Of a stretch of 64,000 bases of DNA, positions 14,221 to 28,114 are shown one piece after another. Position numbers and translations under genes: made by a program. Source of the DNA: Gymnorhina tibicen (Eukaryota > Chordata > Aves > Passeriformes > Artamidae). The DNA lies in NCBI GenBank assembly GCA_013399875.1, contig VXAZ01003899.1, positions 682,217 to 746,216 on the forward strand. The letters run 5' to 3'. Every line of letters starts with the position of its first letter. Positions within the stretch are counted from its first letter, which is position 1. The notes beneath the pieces were generated by a model. The model ran no database searches. It was given only the letters and a program-made list of their open reading frames with translations, and was not told the origin of the DNA.

Positions 14221-14446
14221 ACAGCAAGGCACGGGGTGGCCAGGGCTTTCTGGTCTTCTTTGGAAATGTTTCTCTTCTGATTCGGCTGTGGAAAAGTCTG
14301 TCGCTCTTTCCTTGTATTTGCAGAAATTTTAAAATGCAAAGCTGCTTCTCCTCACTCTGGGGAATGCTGGAGACAGAGCCTCCAGAAATACAGCTTTGTT
14401 AACAAAGCTCCTCTGTGGTGTTGGATGAAATTATAGTATAAGAAGT

Positions 14447-14449
<3 letters not shown>

Positions 14450-14477
<28 letters not shown>
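14450..14477. repeat. AT dinucleotide microsatellite
   Basis: About 14 uninterrupted AT units immediately precede the CR1 remnant. This is a simple repeat that is likely length-polymorphic. Confidence 0.95.
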
Positions 14478-15254
14478 TGCTGGAGGCCAACAGTATGAGG
14501 CTCAATAAGGTCAAGGCAAGGGTCCTGCCCTTGGGTCACAACAACCCCCTGCAGCTCCAGGCTGGGGACAGAGGGTCTGGAAAGCTGCTGGGAAGGAAAG
14601 GACCAGGAAGTGCTGCTCTGCAGAGACTGAACATGAGCCCATGTGCCCAGGTGGGCAAGAAGGCCAGTGGCACCTGGCTTGTACCAGAAATAGGGTGGCC
14701 AGCAGCATCAGGGCGGTGATTGGCCCCCTGTACTCGGCACTGGTGGGGCCACGCCTCGAGTGCTGTGTCCAGTTCTGGCCACCATCACTGCAAGGCATTG
14801 AGGGGCTGCAGTGTTTCCAGAGAAGGGAATGGAGCTGGGGAAGCGTCTGGATGGTCACATGAGAGGAGTGGCCGAGGGATCTGGGGGGCTCAGCCTGGAG
14901 AAAAGGAGGCTCGGGGGGACCTTCTCACTATCTACAACTCCCTGATGGGAGGGGGCAGCCAGGTGGGGGTCAGGCTCTGCTCCCTGGCAGCTGGCAATAG
15001 GACAAGGAGTAACGGCCTCAGGATGCACCAGAGAAGGTTCGGGTTGGATTATCAGGAAAAACTTCTTCACTGAAAGGGTTGTCAGGCATTGGAATGAGCT
15101 GCCTAGGGAGGTGATGGAGTGATGATCTCTGGAGGTGCTCAGGAAACAACTGGGTGTGGCACTCAGTGCTCCGGTCTGGTTGTCAGGGTGGGGATCGGTC
15201 AAAGGTTGGATTCGATCCTGTAGGTCTTTGCCATCCCAGTGATTCTGTGATAAT
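14478..15254 (+). mobile_element. Degenerate CR1 LINE, 3' portion of pol ORF2 plus 3' UTR
   Basis: Broken frames on the + strand match the C-terminal part of CR1 reverse-transcriptase ORF2 as I remember it: [16 protein letters not shown], then [20 protein letters not shown], then GDLLTIYNSLMGGG and NGLRMHQRRFGLDY. They lie in different frames, so the copy carries several indels and is not functional. The 3' end runs through GGTTGGATTCGATCCTGTAG to GTGATTCTGTGATAATC, the CR1 tail. It is 5' truncated directly at an AT microsatellite. CR1 is the dominant LINE of birds and other sauropsids, and this is the main evidence for the host lineage. Confidence 0.88.
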
Positions 15255-16518
15255 CAGTGTGCCTCACGTCCTCACCATGAGTTTTCAGTTCTTCACACAA
15301 TGGCAGCGTGTCCTACCTGCTGCAAAGTACTGAAGATTTCAGAGGTATTTGGAGGACTGAACCATATGACACATGAGGAAGAGCCGAGCACCAGGAGTGG
15401 ACAGACCAGACTAAATGAACCCTGTACTAAAGTTCACACTCATAAGCTGATTTGGGTTTTTCATGCCTTCATTAGGCTTAATTGAGGCTGCACCAATTCA
15501 AAGATAAGCACTCCAGAGACAAGTTAAGACAAAAAAAAACAGCTACCTGGACTGAATTAGTATACCTCCCAAGATATTTTTCTTATCTTGACTGCAGTAA
15601 TCTACCAGGTTTCCAGTAGATGAGCTGGCAGAGGTCCACTGCTAACAAGATCTTCAGCAGGAAGAGCAGAGCAATCTCTTGAACTTCTTGTGATTGCACA
15701 GATCCTTTGAGTATTGAGGTTTTTGGGTGGCTTTACTCCACCCTACTGTGTCAGTAACTGAAAAGCAAGACCAAACTCTTCAATGTATTTGCCAGTTTTA
15801 AAAATAGCTTGTTCTAATCAGCAGAATATAATGATCAGAGAAATGTATCTATTCCTGAAGGGCCAATAAAAAGTCAGTAGCAGTGGAGGTTGCCCCAGCT
15901 GGTGAGGTTCAGTTGGAGCTGAGGTATGTTCTAGGGCAATCTTTAAGGAGGGAACTGAGTCAATGATGAAATCTTGGTGTGTTCTGTGCAGAAATTCAAA
16001 CTCAGCTCCCACCACACAAAGGGCCTCTCCCCCGTGGGTTCTGGCACTGGTAACGAGCAGCGCGTGCTGTTGCAGGGTTTAACTGAGTGCCTGGAGAATG
16101 CAGTTGGTGAGTGCTGACTCCACGTGGGCTCGTGCTCACTGCGTGTGGCCTCCTGCTTACCTTTGGTCTTGAGTCATTCTTTTCATTGTAACTAACATTA
16201 AAGTGTGTTAGAGTAATGGTGAAACCAGCTGTTTCCTTAAAACACTGCAATGAAAGAGTTCATCACAGTCTTGAAACTGAAATGATATGGAGATACCCAC
16301 CAGTCCCACTGGATGGGCCCAAAGCAGTTGCCCTGCCAAGTTCTCACTGAAGCGATGAATAAATCTGATCATCAATAAAGAACATTAGGTGATGTCATGG
16401 GTCTGAAGACCACAGGCCTCTTCTAAGTGGTGCCACGCGTAGAGTGAAGGAACAAGAGACATTGATTCAGGTGACATGAGCCTTACTAACATTGTTTCTT
16501 TTCGATTTTCCCAAATAG

Positions 16519-16616
16519 GGTCGAGACTGCAGTGTGCCCATTAATTCCTGCATTCAAAATCCGTGTCAGAATGGAGGGACCTGCCACCTCACTGAGGCAA
16601 ACAAAGATGGATTCAG
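16519..16616 (+). CDS. SLIT3: SLIT3 exon (inferred exon 27): end of EGF1 and first half of EGF2
   Basis: The acceptor is TTTTCCCAAATAG and the donor is TTCAG|GTAGTA. The exon enters in phase 0 and leaves in phase 2. It reads GRDC, which closes EGF1, followed by [18 protein letters not shown] and [10 protein letters not shown]. The open AG at the end pairs with the C of the next exon to make serine. The CxxNPCxxGGTC spacing is the first half of a classical EGF module, and the recalled human residues are IQNPCQHGGTC. The 98-bp length gives the required phase shift. Confidence 0.95.
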
Positions 16617-19600
16617 GTAGTAGCTCAAAGTTCACTTAAAATGAGATGATAAAATTTAATGTGTTTTTGCTTTGCATTAATGCACTGTAATGGCTACTTT
16701 ATAGAAAACTGCTGCTTGTGACACTTCTATTTGCCATACAAAACTATTGCTTTGGTTTCACTGGTGTGACATTTGGTTTCCTGTTAAAATGGCCTCCTTA
16801 TTTCCTCATAATGGAATATACATTTAAGAGCTTTTGAGCGGTCTCTATGATCTGTATTGTGTTGCCTGTATCCTAATTTTCCTTGGGGCATTTCAGTCTC
16901 ACATCTAAGCTGTTTTTGTGTTTGTAAAGTGAGCATCTGTTGCTTGACAACCAGATCCAAAATGTTTTCATACTGAAGAATCTTGCAGACAAACAGGCTT
17001 TAAAGAAACAATTAAAAAGCACGGGGAGATTGCCACATCTTAAGCACTGGGCCTGCAAGAGAAAAACCTCTGCAGCTGGATATTGTGGATTTCAGTTTGC
17101 CCATACAACAAAAATGTAGCATAGGTGGGGATACTCCAAGAGAAGTCCAGAAATTTTAATGACATAGCTGGGAGATCTGCACTGCTGCAGGCAATACTTC
17201 ACAGCTAAGAAAACACAAGTTCGAGGCTTTGGTCAGTGGTTGTCGTTCAAGGTGATAGAAAGTTTCTTTTTTAAAAAGAGCTGCTGGAATTTTCATAGAT
17301 TTGCTCCTCTGTATTTATGCTGTTTCTTGCAAAAGAAGAAGCAGTAAACAGAAGAAATGCCCCAACACCTCTCTGTGTGGCTGCCCATCCTCAAGAACTC
17401 CCCGCTTCCAGAAGCAGATGCAGCACGTCACAGGACACTGGTGATACTACAGTGGAAAAGCACAGGTTGATGGGGATGAAGAGGCACTGTCAGGCTCCAT
17501 AATGAACAGCAATTGGAGGTTTTCCAGTGTGGAGAACAGGAGCAAACATGGCCACATCTCCATGAGAGACAGTTTAGGGCTCAGAGGGAGCACCTGTGAC
17601 AGCCCCTGAGCAGACCAGAGGAGCCTCCTGAGTCAAGTGGTCCAAGTGGTCTCTTGCTTGACAGACTCTGTAGATTCTGATGAAACCACTCCTCTGATCT
17701 GATCTACCTCCTCTTGATTCAGATTTTAACAGGCTCAGCAACTTTTGGAGTAAAAGTTCAGGCTCAGTTTCTACTTGAGAGAATTTGTGGTCTGGTGGTC
17801 TTTGGTTCACTTTCCTTTCTGGTCACTCATGTACATAGCTTTTTCCAGCTTGTGCCATAGCAAAACTGTACCATATTAGAATATCTGGAGTTTGTCACTC
17901 AGTACTCATTTTTCAAAAATACAGCTGATACTAAAAATGCAGTAGTAAAACATTTTATAAAATACCCGTAATCCTAGAATGAGAGCCCTCAGCTTATATT
18001 TCAGATTGGGTTTTTCTTTAGCATTTTTGTTTTGTTCTGTGGTAGAAGATAAAAAGTTTCGAATGACCTGAATTGAGAGCTACTTCTGAATTTCTCTCAT
18101 GAATTGAATGAATTTTACAATTTCAGAAGCTTTGCTTCAGTTCCAAATGAGCATTGTTTTTGAGATCCTTTATAAAACTGCAGGGGTGGTTTTGTTGCTG
18201 AACAACATTCGAAGCTTTTTAGGGAAGGATTCTGCTTTTATAGCTATTTATATAGTTTCAGTTGCTCTAATAAAAGACACATAAAACCATATCTCATCAA
18301 AACCCTGCTGCATGAAATTGGATGTTCAGCATATTCGTTGCTCCATTTTCTCCTTGTGTTTAATTCAGTCAGTCCACAGCCTCTGTGGCTCTGCAGGACT
18401 GTGGAGCTTTAGCATGGCATAGGCAAATGTGATGTGGAGATGGAACAGTGACAAGGAAGATGTAGAAACATTCTGAGATTGGATTTGTTTGGTTGGGTTG
18501 GGGTTTTTTGGTGGGAAATCTCTCCAGTGGATGGCAGCAGTCAGAGTTATGTGCATATAAATTGTGTTCGCCAGGATGGGAAAACGCTGCCCTGCATTAA
18601 GTGCTGTGAGGAAGCGGATGTCAAAAACATTTTCATGAGAGGCCTCCTTGGATTTTTTTGTTGTGTGGCCTGTAAAAGAAATTATATCTTCTGTATATTC
18701 TCTTCCCTAGGGAAATATATTCATACACAAGCCCTGCTGCCAAACTTGTCAAATCTTTACTCTTGCAAAAAGGAAACTTAAGCCAAAGCTCTCTCCCTAT
18801 GAAATGCCAAGCTGTTTAACTCTCAAGTTTCTGTGGCCTTAGACAAGAAAATTACCATTTGAAATAATGCTGAGGTGGTGATGTTCCCCCCAAAGACAGG
18901 AAACTCTTAGTTATGACTGAGATTCCAGCCCGATGCCCCCGCTGTGCCTGGTGCCCACGACGGCTCTCAGCAGCAGGGGCCTGAGGCACTTAGGTTTGCT
19001 GGAATAGCAGATCCTGGTGGGACAGCCAAGGGCAAGGGTTCAGCTGGAGTTACTCCGTCCTCTTTTACCCTTGCATTTTTTCAATCCTGAGTAATTTTCA
19101 TATTCTCTTCCTTCAAGTAGGGGCGACCTCTGTGTTGAAGAATAGGTGAGTGACACCATGTGGCTCAGAGGACTGGAAACGTGAACTTCTTCCTCCTTTT
19201 GAGTTGTTCTAATCTAATCTATGTCTGCCTTGCCTGAAGGTTGCCAAAAAAGTCACTTATTGAGACTGATAAAAGAGATGGCCAGTGAGACATGTCCTGG
19301 TGTTTCAGCATTCCTGGAAGGGAGCTCTGGCAGGAGCAGAGCTGTCAGCTCTGCTGCAGTTACCCACAGGCAGCAGCTGATCTCTGATAACCTGCGGAGC
19401 TGGGAAACAAAGGCTCTGGGTTATTTTAACTTTTCTCCATATAAAACCCCCTTCATTTCCCAGATCTGTTTTTTTAGCATTTTCCACAAACTGTAAGTGC
19501 CCTCATAAATGTAAAATCCTGGAACTGATTAACTGCCTAGTGTTAATTCTGCCTAGTTCAAGGAAAAACATTGTCCTTCCAGACTTACAGGCTACTCCAT

Positions 19601-22600
19601 TGGGATCTAGATGTCAAAGGCTTCTTTACCATGAAATTGTAATATTCCTGAAAGAATTTACTATCTCTATTTAAAAGCTGATTTTTTTTTTTTTTGGAAA
19701 CTTGACACACTGTATGGATATCTCTGTTAATAAACAGATGCTAAATTGTTTCATTATAGTTTATTTTTAAAAAATCTAATACAGTAAACTTTAAAAGTTG
19801 CCGGCTTAAAAAAAAAACTTACAAAATGCTTCGGGTCCAAAAGGTTACCCCAAAATGTTGCCATTAAGCTTTGTGTTCCCTTGCAACTTCATGAGGATAA
19901 TGGGATGTTATTTAATTCTTTATGGGAGAGCACAACACCAATCCCTAAACAGGAGGAATAGGGAATTTGGACCTTTATTAGAACACAGCAACTTAGGAAA
20001 CAGTTGTTTCCTGCCTGGCTCCGTTGTTTCCAAAATCCACATGAAATGCTGTCTCACACTGCTTCACTACTGAGTCACTGAAAAGTTTTCTTCATTGTCT
20101 CTGGAACTCATTTTCTCCCTGGGTCAGCTGGAACCCAAGTTTGATGACCTTCCAGTCACTCAGCAGACTTCATTTTTCTTCTAAGCTTTTTCTGGGAGAA
20201 TGCATACAAACAGTCCCAAACTGCCACTCTTTCAACATGTGGTTCAATCCGGGTCCCAGGTTGTATGTTTTATCTTTTAATTTCAGGCCTCATATCTGGC
20301 ACATCTGAATGAAAATCAAAATAAGGAATCATACATAAGCAATAATGTAAAGACTCCCTATACTACATAAGGACCAGTAGCCAAATGTCATCCATTATTC
20401 TGACATTTCCCTGAGTATGGAATGTGTCCTAATACTGAGCAATTTATGTTAACAATCCCAAATGAATTGTAACTAATGGTAACTCCACTGTGAACCATTA
20501 CTGTGATAGTATTTAATAATGTCATTTTTAATTGCACACATCCAAGCTGTCCCAATCCTTTTGTGGAAGGAAAATGGTGTTACATTCACATAAAAAAATC
20601 ACCAGCACAAAGCCACTCTTGTTGCTTTTCTTTAAATGGAGAGAAAAATTTCTGTTCCCAAACTGAGACCTTGTCTTCCAAGTTGCAGCCTGGAGCATAT
20701 TTTTATGACCGAGTTATAAACCCCTGAAAATGGGGTTTTATAATCAAAAAGCAAGACATGATGAATGTATCACTGTATTTAATTAGATGTCTTTAACCCC
20801 CTCCCTGACACTTGCATTGCCACAAAAGATGGTGTGCCAGCTCTTCTTTCCTCTCCTCCTCCTGTGATCCTCTGGCTTTGGGTCAGCAAGAGGACATGTT
20901 TTATTAGCAATAATGAGCTTGAGACAGGAAAAGAAAATATTCCTTATTGATTTATTGTGTCCTAAATTGGATTTATTTGAGCAGTTTGTTTTTGGTTATT
21001 CATGGTGAAGGTTTTCTGACTCCCGTGACCTATGGATGGTCCCTGCAGAATGAAGATGACTCTGAATGTGACCAGTGTCCCTCTTCTGTACCCATTTGGA
21101 AGATCTTAGTGTTGTCGTGGCTCAAGACACATTCCCTTCCCGTTTTTTCTCCTCTTTCTTAGTCCTTTCTGAGATTGCACATCATGAAGAATGCTCAGGA
21201 TCCAGCCTGGGACTACTGAGGGTGGATGCAGAGCTTTGTGCCATCCCTCCCTTGGGAGTCCCCGCACTCTGCTCAGGCTGTGGTACACAGGAGGAAGGGA
21301 AGGAAAAGTCCTGAAGCTTTCTTCACAGATTCTGAAGAGCTCCTTTTCCTCCAGGGCTTTCCCCATCTCCACCCCATGACACCTACATAAAGCAGGATAG
21401 CCACTTCACGTCCACCTTGTCCGTCGGAGCTGAAAACAGCACCCTGTAGCTGTGTCTGCATTGGAAATCCTCTTGGTTTCCAAAAGCAGTGGATGGCAAT
21501 TAGTGTGACTGCTGCTGTGCTTTCTGGTTTTCATCCTCATCAATCAGTAGTGCTTTTTATTTGTTCAGTTCCTTTTCTGCCACCGGAGCCTGCGTAAGAA
21601 AGGAAATGAACAGCTGAGTGAATGTGTAGTTTGGACTGGAGTCGAAACAACCCTTTCTGTGACTACTGAACAGCAATGCTGGCACTTCAGAACTGACACT
21701 TCAAACATCATTGCTGGCTTCTCAGAAGCCACTGATATTACTGGAGCACTTAACTCATGTTTTTAGACTCTCTTTTAGGAAACTCTGGCCTCCACCTCTT
21801 CATCACTTACAGATAGTTTAAAATATAAAGGTTCTGTTTGTAACTGTAGCTTCTAGATCTAGAGAGGAAATGGAGATTGAAAAAAAATCAAGCCATTCTT
21901 CAACCATTTAGTTTGTTACACTCCCTCTAGGGACCATACATCACACTTTTGTGAGATAAAATGTCTGGTGCAATTATTCTTCACTAGTGTCCACATCCTC
22001 ACAGAACCATTACCAGCTCTGCCATGGTCTGTGTTTTAGTTGAATTATCTGGGCATCATCAGCCCTTCTCCAAATAGATGCTGGGGGAGCTGCAGACATA
22101 CTGAAATCTTACAGCACTTGTAAAAGCAATCATTCCCAAACATTTCTTGTTTGGACAAGTGACAAAGTAGTAATGAGAAGAAAACGCTCATGTCTGTAAA
22201 CTCAACTCAAGCTGCTGTTCTTTGAAGAGGCCGAGGTATCTGAGAGCTGCCAAGTTGTCCTGTGATTGTGCAGTCCTCAGCAGGCAAATGTCCACATTCT
22301 CACAAAAACATTAACAGGGAAGCCAAGGATTTGAATATTGTGATGAATGTTTACTCTCCTGCCCTGGAGTTGCTTACTTCAGCTAGGGGCCAGAGTTATC
22401 AATAAAGCAGGCAAAGGGAGCATGGCAGAGGCTGGCTCCTGAGGATGATTTTTGTCTCATGTAAATAATTACACGACCCCAGGAACCATCAGACTGCATC
22501 CTTCACCAAACATTTGGGGTTAAATTGCTCTATGCCTCACAGCAGCAGCAAATTTGGCTCCAACTGACTTTTAATGTTTTACTTTCAGCTTTATACTGCC

Positions 22601-22658
22601 AACCTCCTGTCCCTTTAGATCCATGCTAACTTCTCGGTTTTTTTTTTTTCCTCCAAAG
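16617..22658 (+). other. SLIT3 intron, 6.0 kb
   Basis: Unique-looking AT-rich intron sequence with no supported coding exon. It contains a 14-base T run at 19682-19695. It ends in a strong polypyrimidine tract (22638-22651) before the acceptor TCCTCCAAAG. I see no mobile element with confidence. Confidence 0.85.
19682..19695. repeat. Homopolymer T run
   Basis: Fourteen consecutive T bases in an intron. It could be a decayed retroposon tail read on the other strand, but no element body was recognised beside it. Confidence 0.9.
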
Positions 22659-22798
22659 CTGTTCTTGTCTTCTTGGGTATGAGGGGGAGAGGTGTGAAAT
22701 AAACCCAGATGACTGTGAAGATAATGACTGTGAGAATAACTCTACATGTGTGGATGGGATCAACAACTATGTGTGTCTCTGCCCTCCTAATTACACAG
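22659..22798 (+). CDS. SLIT3: SLIT3 exon (inferred exon 28): end of EGF2 and most of calcium-binding EGF3
   Basis: The exon follows a T-rich tract and the acceptor CTCCAAAG, and ends ACACAG|GTAAGA. It enters in phase 2 and leaves in phase 1. It reads [12 protein letters not shown], closing EGF2, then [28 protein letters not shown] and LCPPNYT. EGF3 has the calcium-binding signature: acidic residues before the first cysteine, and [10 protein letters not shown], which fits the Asp/Asn beta-hydroxylation consensus C-x-[DN]-x4-[FY]-x-C. NST and NYT are possible N-glycosylation sites. The sequence is nearly identical to recalled human SLIT3 and is the most diagnostic stretch for the orthologue call. 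Confidence 0.97.
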
Positions 22799-25700
22799 GT
22801 AAGAAAGGGCCACAACCAGAGAACAGGAATCCACGAGAAGTGCCTGAAGGGAAGGGTCCAAATTCATGTTTACTTTGTGCATGAGCATATAATTAACTGA
22901 AAATCTAGTCCTATTTTAAACAATCTGAATTTCTTCCTGGAAAAATGTTAATTCTACTGATATTGCAGTACATGTGCTCACAAACATGGCCACTTTCCTG
23001 AGTCAAAATACTGATGCCTCATTGTAAAATACATTAAAAAACAGTATTTAAGGGATCAGAGAAATCTCTACTTCAGTGTGCACACTCTCAGTATTGAGCT
23101 GAGCCTGGTAGACACCTGTCCTGAATCTTGGAAAATCTTGGCTTTGGGGGCATGGCTTTCACCTGAGATCTCAGAGGTCTGCGTGTGTTAAATACAGTGA
23201 GCCTGACGATGTGCTGCTGAATTCCTGATCTCCATCTCACAAGTGGGGAAGCAAAGGCTGTGTAAGAGACTGCAGGCTCAGGTGCTGTCTTCAGTGTGAC
23301 CCAGGTCAGGGAGCAGGGTCAGCTGCTGAGTCCATGGTCACAGGGGTGGGTGATGGAGTTAGAAATGGGATCAGTGTCTCCAGCATCCTGCACGGCAGAT
23401 AAATTCCTTCCTAAACCTTCTGCGAGAGCAGAGACTCTCCTAAGTGGAATCTAAAAATGGTTTTCCTCAAGCCATTCTGGAGCATTCTGTGGACTCGCTC
23501 ACATGGTGTTAGCCCAGCCCTCCTGGCTCAGCATGGAGGGTGAGGAAACACCTGCAGGAGTTCCTGCTCCAGCCTTTGAAATGGGGTTATTACCTTCTGA
23601 ACATGGAGAAGCAATGAAGGGCTTCTTGTACACTGGAATATATTACATGTCAGGGGATTTAATGAGGATCAAGCTTGAGTGGCTGAGTAAGGCAGGAGGA
23701 AAGCTTCTAAAATTTCCAAACTCTTAAAATACTTCTGTGGCTGATACAGAGGAGGCCCATGTAAATCTTCAGCTGAGAAAAGCCTTATGACTCAAATGTA
23801 CATTTATTGGGTCTCTAAAATGATATTTCTGCCAAAACCTAAAAAAAATCGGCTTAGCAGAGTAAAGAGTTTTGCTTGTAGGATGTTGAGCCCATTGTGC
23901 TTACTTGTGCACTATTTATGTCAGCTACTCTTGGGTGGTTCCTAACAGAACTCAATGCAAGGAGGCAGAGTCTTTCCATTTACAACAGGAAATGGATTTG
24001 CCCAGCCAAGAAAAGACATATCCAGTAAGGAACTGAATCCAGCATATATGCAAATGCACTTTCCTTTCCACAGGATTATTGCAAATTTTTTTTTTCCAGA
24101 CGATAAAGGTAGGAAAGAACTAGATTGGGATTTCTTCTCAAATGGCCATCTGGGTAAGGGCCAGAGAACTCATGTAATACTTCAGAATCAGTTTGAAATA
24201 TTTTTAATCGACTTCCTGTGGTTTTTGTTTTGTTGATTTTTGGCTTTGTTTTTTGATTACCTGAACGTTGTCTGTGCTGTGCCTGTGCTGATTAGCAGGA
24301 GTTTTGGTGAATACCAGACCTCAGTGTTGCCGTGTGGGTATACACAACCACACAATAAGCATGTGCCATCATAGTGCAGGCAATAAGTTTGATTACAATT
24401 GAAACAAAAGGAATTTTTGAAGAAAAGCAGGAAATACTTCCAGCAAATATGATATGAATCATAAGTGAAAAAGGTTGCAAAAATAAGGGTGTTGCTTAAA
24501 TTAGAATCTGAAGGGTTACAATAGTTCTTGTTGCTTAAAATAGGAAGAGTTTAGTGAACTGTGATACCAGAATTGCCTTAACTTGCTTTACCTCCATTTT
24601 GGAGGGGGATATTTCATCCAACCTGATCAGTCCCCTGGAAGGACTGACTGCAGTGCAGCTGGCTGGGCTGAAATGTCCCTCAGAGCTACCCCTGGCCTCA
24701 GAGCAGGACAGGGAGCAGCATAAAATGGCTGGAAGAATTGAAGCCATCAGCCAAACAAAAGTACATACAAGCCAAGCAAACCTGAGAAATGGTTCTGAGG
24801 GTCCTTAAGAGTTGAGTCCAAACACAGGAAAAGGGGCATCATATGAAGTTGCCCAATTGACTGAACAGAAGTGGAGGAAATGCCATGGAAGCACAGAGGC
24901 AAGTCATGAAAACACACCTTGAAATGGTTTGTGTGTCTGACCTGGAAAGAGAGGGATCTACTGACCAAAGAGTTTGACTGAAGTCTCCTGTGACATCCAG
25001 GGCATCTCTGTGTATATTCTCTTTAGATAAACCTTTTTGTATGGAAGGAATATCTGAAACTACTATGGCAGCATCTATTAAAAACAACAAAAAAAAGTAG
25101 GAGCAGATGAGTTCAGTATTGCACAGTGTACGCTCAGAACAGGGAAGGCCAAGAGTTCAGAGAGAAAGCATTTCCCTCCAGGGGTCAGGAGTGCTTATTC
25201 CTGTGCTCAGAACTGTGCACGGAGGTACCTGCCTCTCTCTGGTGCTGACTGTGCTGAATGTTGTGTTATCAAACTGTGTGTGCTCCAGCGTTGCCAAGTG
25301 TATGGATTTGATCTACATGTGGATGAGCAAAGAGTGGATGGGGGGTACTGTCCAGGGAAGCAGTTTTCCTGTGAAGTAGTCTGGGGGACAATGAATTCTC
25401 AGTGCCTGAAAGGGCACAAACATCCATAGCTAGGGTGCATCTAGCAGGACAGAAAGTGCAGGTGCTATCTCTTTATGTTCTACCCAAATATTCTCCTTAG
25501 TTCTGTTGTTAACAAGTAGTAGGCAGACAGAGCAAGCTTTTTTTTGCTTTTTTTTTTCCTCACCAATGCTTGTGCAGAAAATAGAAATTTCTTTAAAAAG
25601 TTCACCATCTGGGCTTTGTGGCTGAACGAATCCAGACCATCCATTTTTATCAGTGTAATTATGCAAGAGTGGTTGGTTCTAGGTGCAAATGGGATTTCTC

Positions 25701-27250
25701 AGCTGTAGGTAACCCCCATGTTCAGTCAGGAGTGGTGCGTCTTGCACTGGAGCTGTTTCTGCACTGACAGCCTGGGATGTTTGTAGTAACCTGAGCTAGA
25801 GGTGCCCAGCTCAGTTATTGCAGATTCCTGCTTTTCTCCCCTGCCAAGCAGGGAGCCCGAATCCCTCATCACTCCTGTGCTCTTGGATGCCCCAATGCTG
25901 GTAACGCTGCAGTGATATTTCAGTAAACTCTGCATGTACAGAACAAATGTATGCTGTGACACCAAAAACAGTCAAAATGCAGGGAGGAAGAAGATCCAAG
26001 AGCGTGTTTGTGTGTTGTTCTATAAGAAATAGTCAGGGTCCCCCTTGGCTTAGCTGAGTAATGGTTAAATCATGATAGTAAATCTTGTGTTCCTAAATGA
26101 AATACAAATTAAAAATGAATGTGTTGAAAATTTTGACTGTTGACAGAGTCACAGTATCCAGGCTTTGGTTTTTTCCATACCTTAGTGTTTTCCTGCTCTA
26201 TCTGCTGTCTGCCTGGTTTTACTTGTTATAGCCTTTTTAGGGAACAATATCCCAAATTATGATACATGAATTTTGCTTTCATTGGTTGGAAAAATGAAGG
26301 CCAAAAATCTTTCTTCAATTAATAAGATTTTGCAGTGTTTTCTTTTAAAATTCTTTTACAGTCTTTCCCCCTACTCAGAGTAGATGAAAAATGGCCAATT
26401 TGTTAAGTGACTGCTGAGGAAGGAATTTCCCACACTCCAGCCCCATTTCACTTTCATTTAAAAAAAGAAAAAAACCCACACCAAAAAGCAGCCCACACTC
26501 ACACAATAACCTCCTTCCTAGTTCTTTTCCATCTATTAACTTTAAAACAATGTGGAATTACAAATGGATTCCATGAAGTAGTAAATGCAAGTTAAAAAGA
26601 CAAAACTGAGAGGAGTGGAGGCAGACAGCTGAATGCCATAAAAAAGCTTCAAGCCCATACCCACCATCACCAGGTCTCCTCACCATTCTTAAAGTAAGTA
26701 TTTTCAATATTTGTTGATTTGTTGCCTGCATTTAAATAACCAAACCAACACTCATGCTGTGTAGCAGAGTCCTGATGGCTTTAATTGTCACCTGATGCCT
26801 TATTTTTCCTCTGCCCAACTGGTTATTTTAATCCTGAAGCTAAATTATAAACATGTAATTCCTCCAGGACAATCATGTACCCAAATGCAGCCAGGTCTGA
26901 GCAGTCTGGGGCTGGTTTACGACCTGCTTGGACCTTTGGTGGTTTACAGCTCCTCCTTACAGTTTTGTAGGCTCTCCTCCCGCTCAAAAAGAAACATTCA
27001 TAGGGACATCAAAAGAGAAAGATGTGAATTAGATCAGCCACCATGGTTCTTGTCTTTTTTGTATTTTTCTAATCTCTGCCTTTTAGCATGGCCTGTCTCC
27101 AGCTATTGATACAAACATTGTGTTTTCTCTCCAGCTTTGTCGTGTAGGAATGTAGGGCAAAATGCAGAGAGCTTTTCCCTTCCATTCCTTTTTCCTGTTC
27201 ACTACTGTTCCAGACCTCCTTCAGAGCCATCGCTGCTTTGCTCCTAGATT

Positions 27251-27304
27251 CAAACACAGAATCTCATCCCTCCAAAGAATCCAAACACAGAATCTCATCC
27301 CTCC
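27251..27304. repeat. Local direct duplication, 23-bp unit
   Basis: The 23-bp unit that starts CAAACACAGAATCTC and ends ATCCCTCC occurs at 27251-27273 and again at 27282-27304. The 8-bp spacer gives a 31-bp period. It is a simple local duplication. Confidence 0.9.
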
Positions 27305-28081
27305 TGTCCTCAGCCTCACTGCCCTCTGTGCCTCCATGTGAGGAGGGGTCCCAACACACACAGAGGAACAAATGGGCAGCACCAAACACGTCCTGGGTGC
27401 TTTGAATGCTTTTGTGCCTTGCCTGCTAGTTTTTTTGGTTTTGTTGTTTGCTGTGACTTTTCCTCCTCCTGTCTGATTTTAGCAGAAGCAGAAATATGTA
27501 GCACTTACACACCAAGAAAAGCCAACCAGGAAATATATTCCTATTTGCCAAGGATCCTAAAAAGCCTGAACAATACCCACACCTCTTTGTTCTGAAACCT
27601 AAAAAAATAATTAGTGGCTTCCACTACTGAAAATAGGTCTTTACTAAAATACACAGTAACCCATGGCAGAGAGAGGGCGGGAGCAAGTGTTTTAAAATAG
27701 TTTGCTTCCCTGGGAAAAAGTTGCGAGCAGTTTGTATCACTGAAAAAAAAATCTCTCTAAAAATAAATAATACTAAAAAAAAGCTAGGAACTATTTCTGG
27801 TTTGATGTGTTTGGAAGAAAAGGCTAAGATTTTTTTTACCTTAGGGGACCTTGTGGTGTCCTGTGGTAGATGGTATCTGAGATTTTTGCAGCTCTGCTAC
27901 TTTTAGAGCCCAATTCCCTGTTAGTGATTATGGGCCCTATTCCTGGAGTGTCCCATGGTGGCAACTCTGCCTGGCCAAAGCCAAGCACCCGCTGCGGCCA
28001 AACAGCTCCAGAGACAGCAGCTGGGGGCTGGCCTGGGGCTGTCACTCCGTGCTGGAGCCCTCCCATCGCTGCCTGCTGTGA

Positions 28082-28114
28082 CACCGATGTGGCACCGATG
28101 TGGCACCGATGGGG
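28082..28114. repeat. Three tandem copies of an 11-bp unit
   Basis: CACCGATGTGG occurs twice and is followed by a third copy with one change (CACCGATGGGG). It lies in a locally GC-rich stretch. Confidence 0.9.

Larger units (their letters stand above)
1300..16518 (+). other. SLIT3 intron, 15.2 kb
   Basis: This intron holds no supported exon. It contains a CR1 3' tail (1540-1620), two adjacent short duplications near 5 kb, a moderately GC-rich part around 5470-6330, a CpG-dense patch (13945-14220), an AT dinucleotide tract (14450-14477) and a larger CR1 remnant (14478-15254). Open frames of 60-120 codons occur on both strands but show no recognisable domain. The rest is AT-rich unique-looking sequence in which I recognise nothing. 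Confidence 0.85.
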
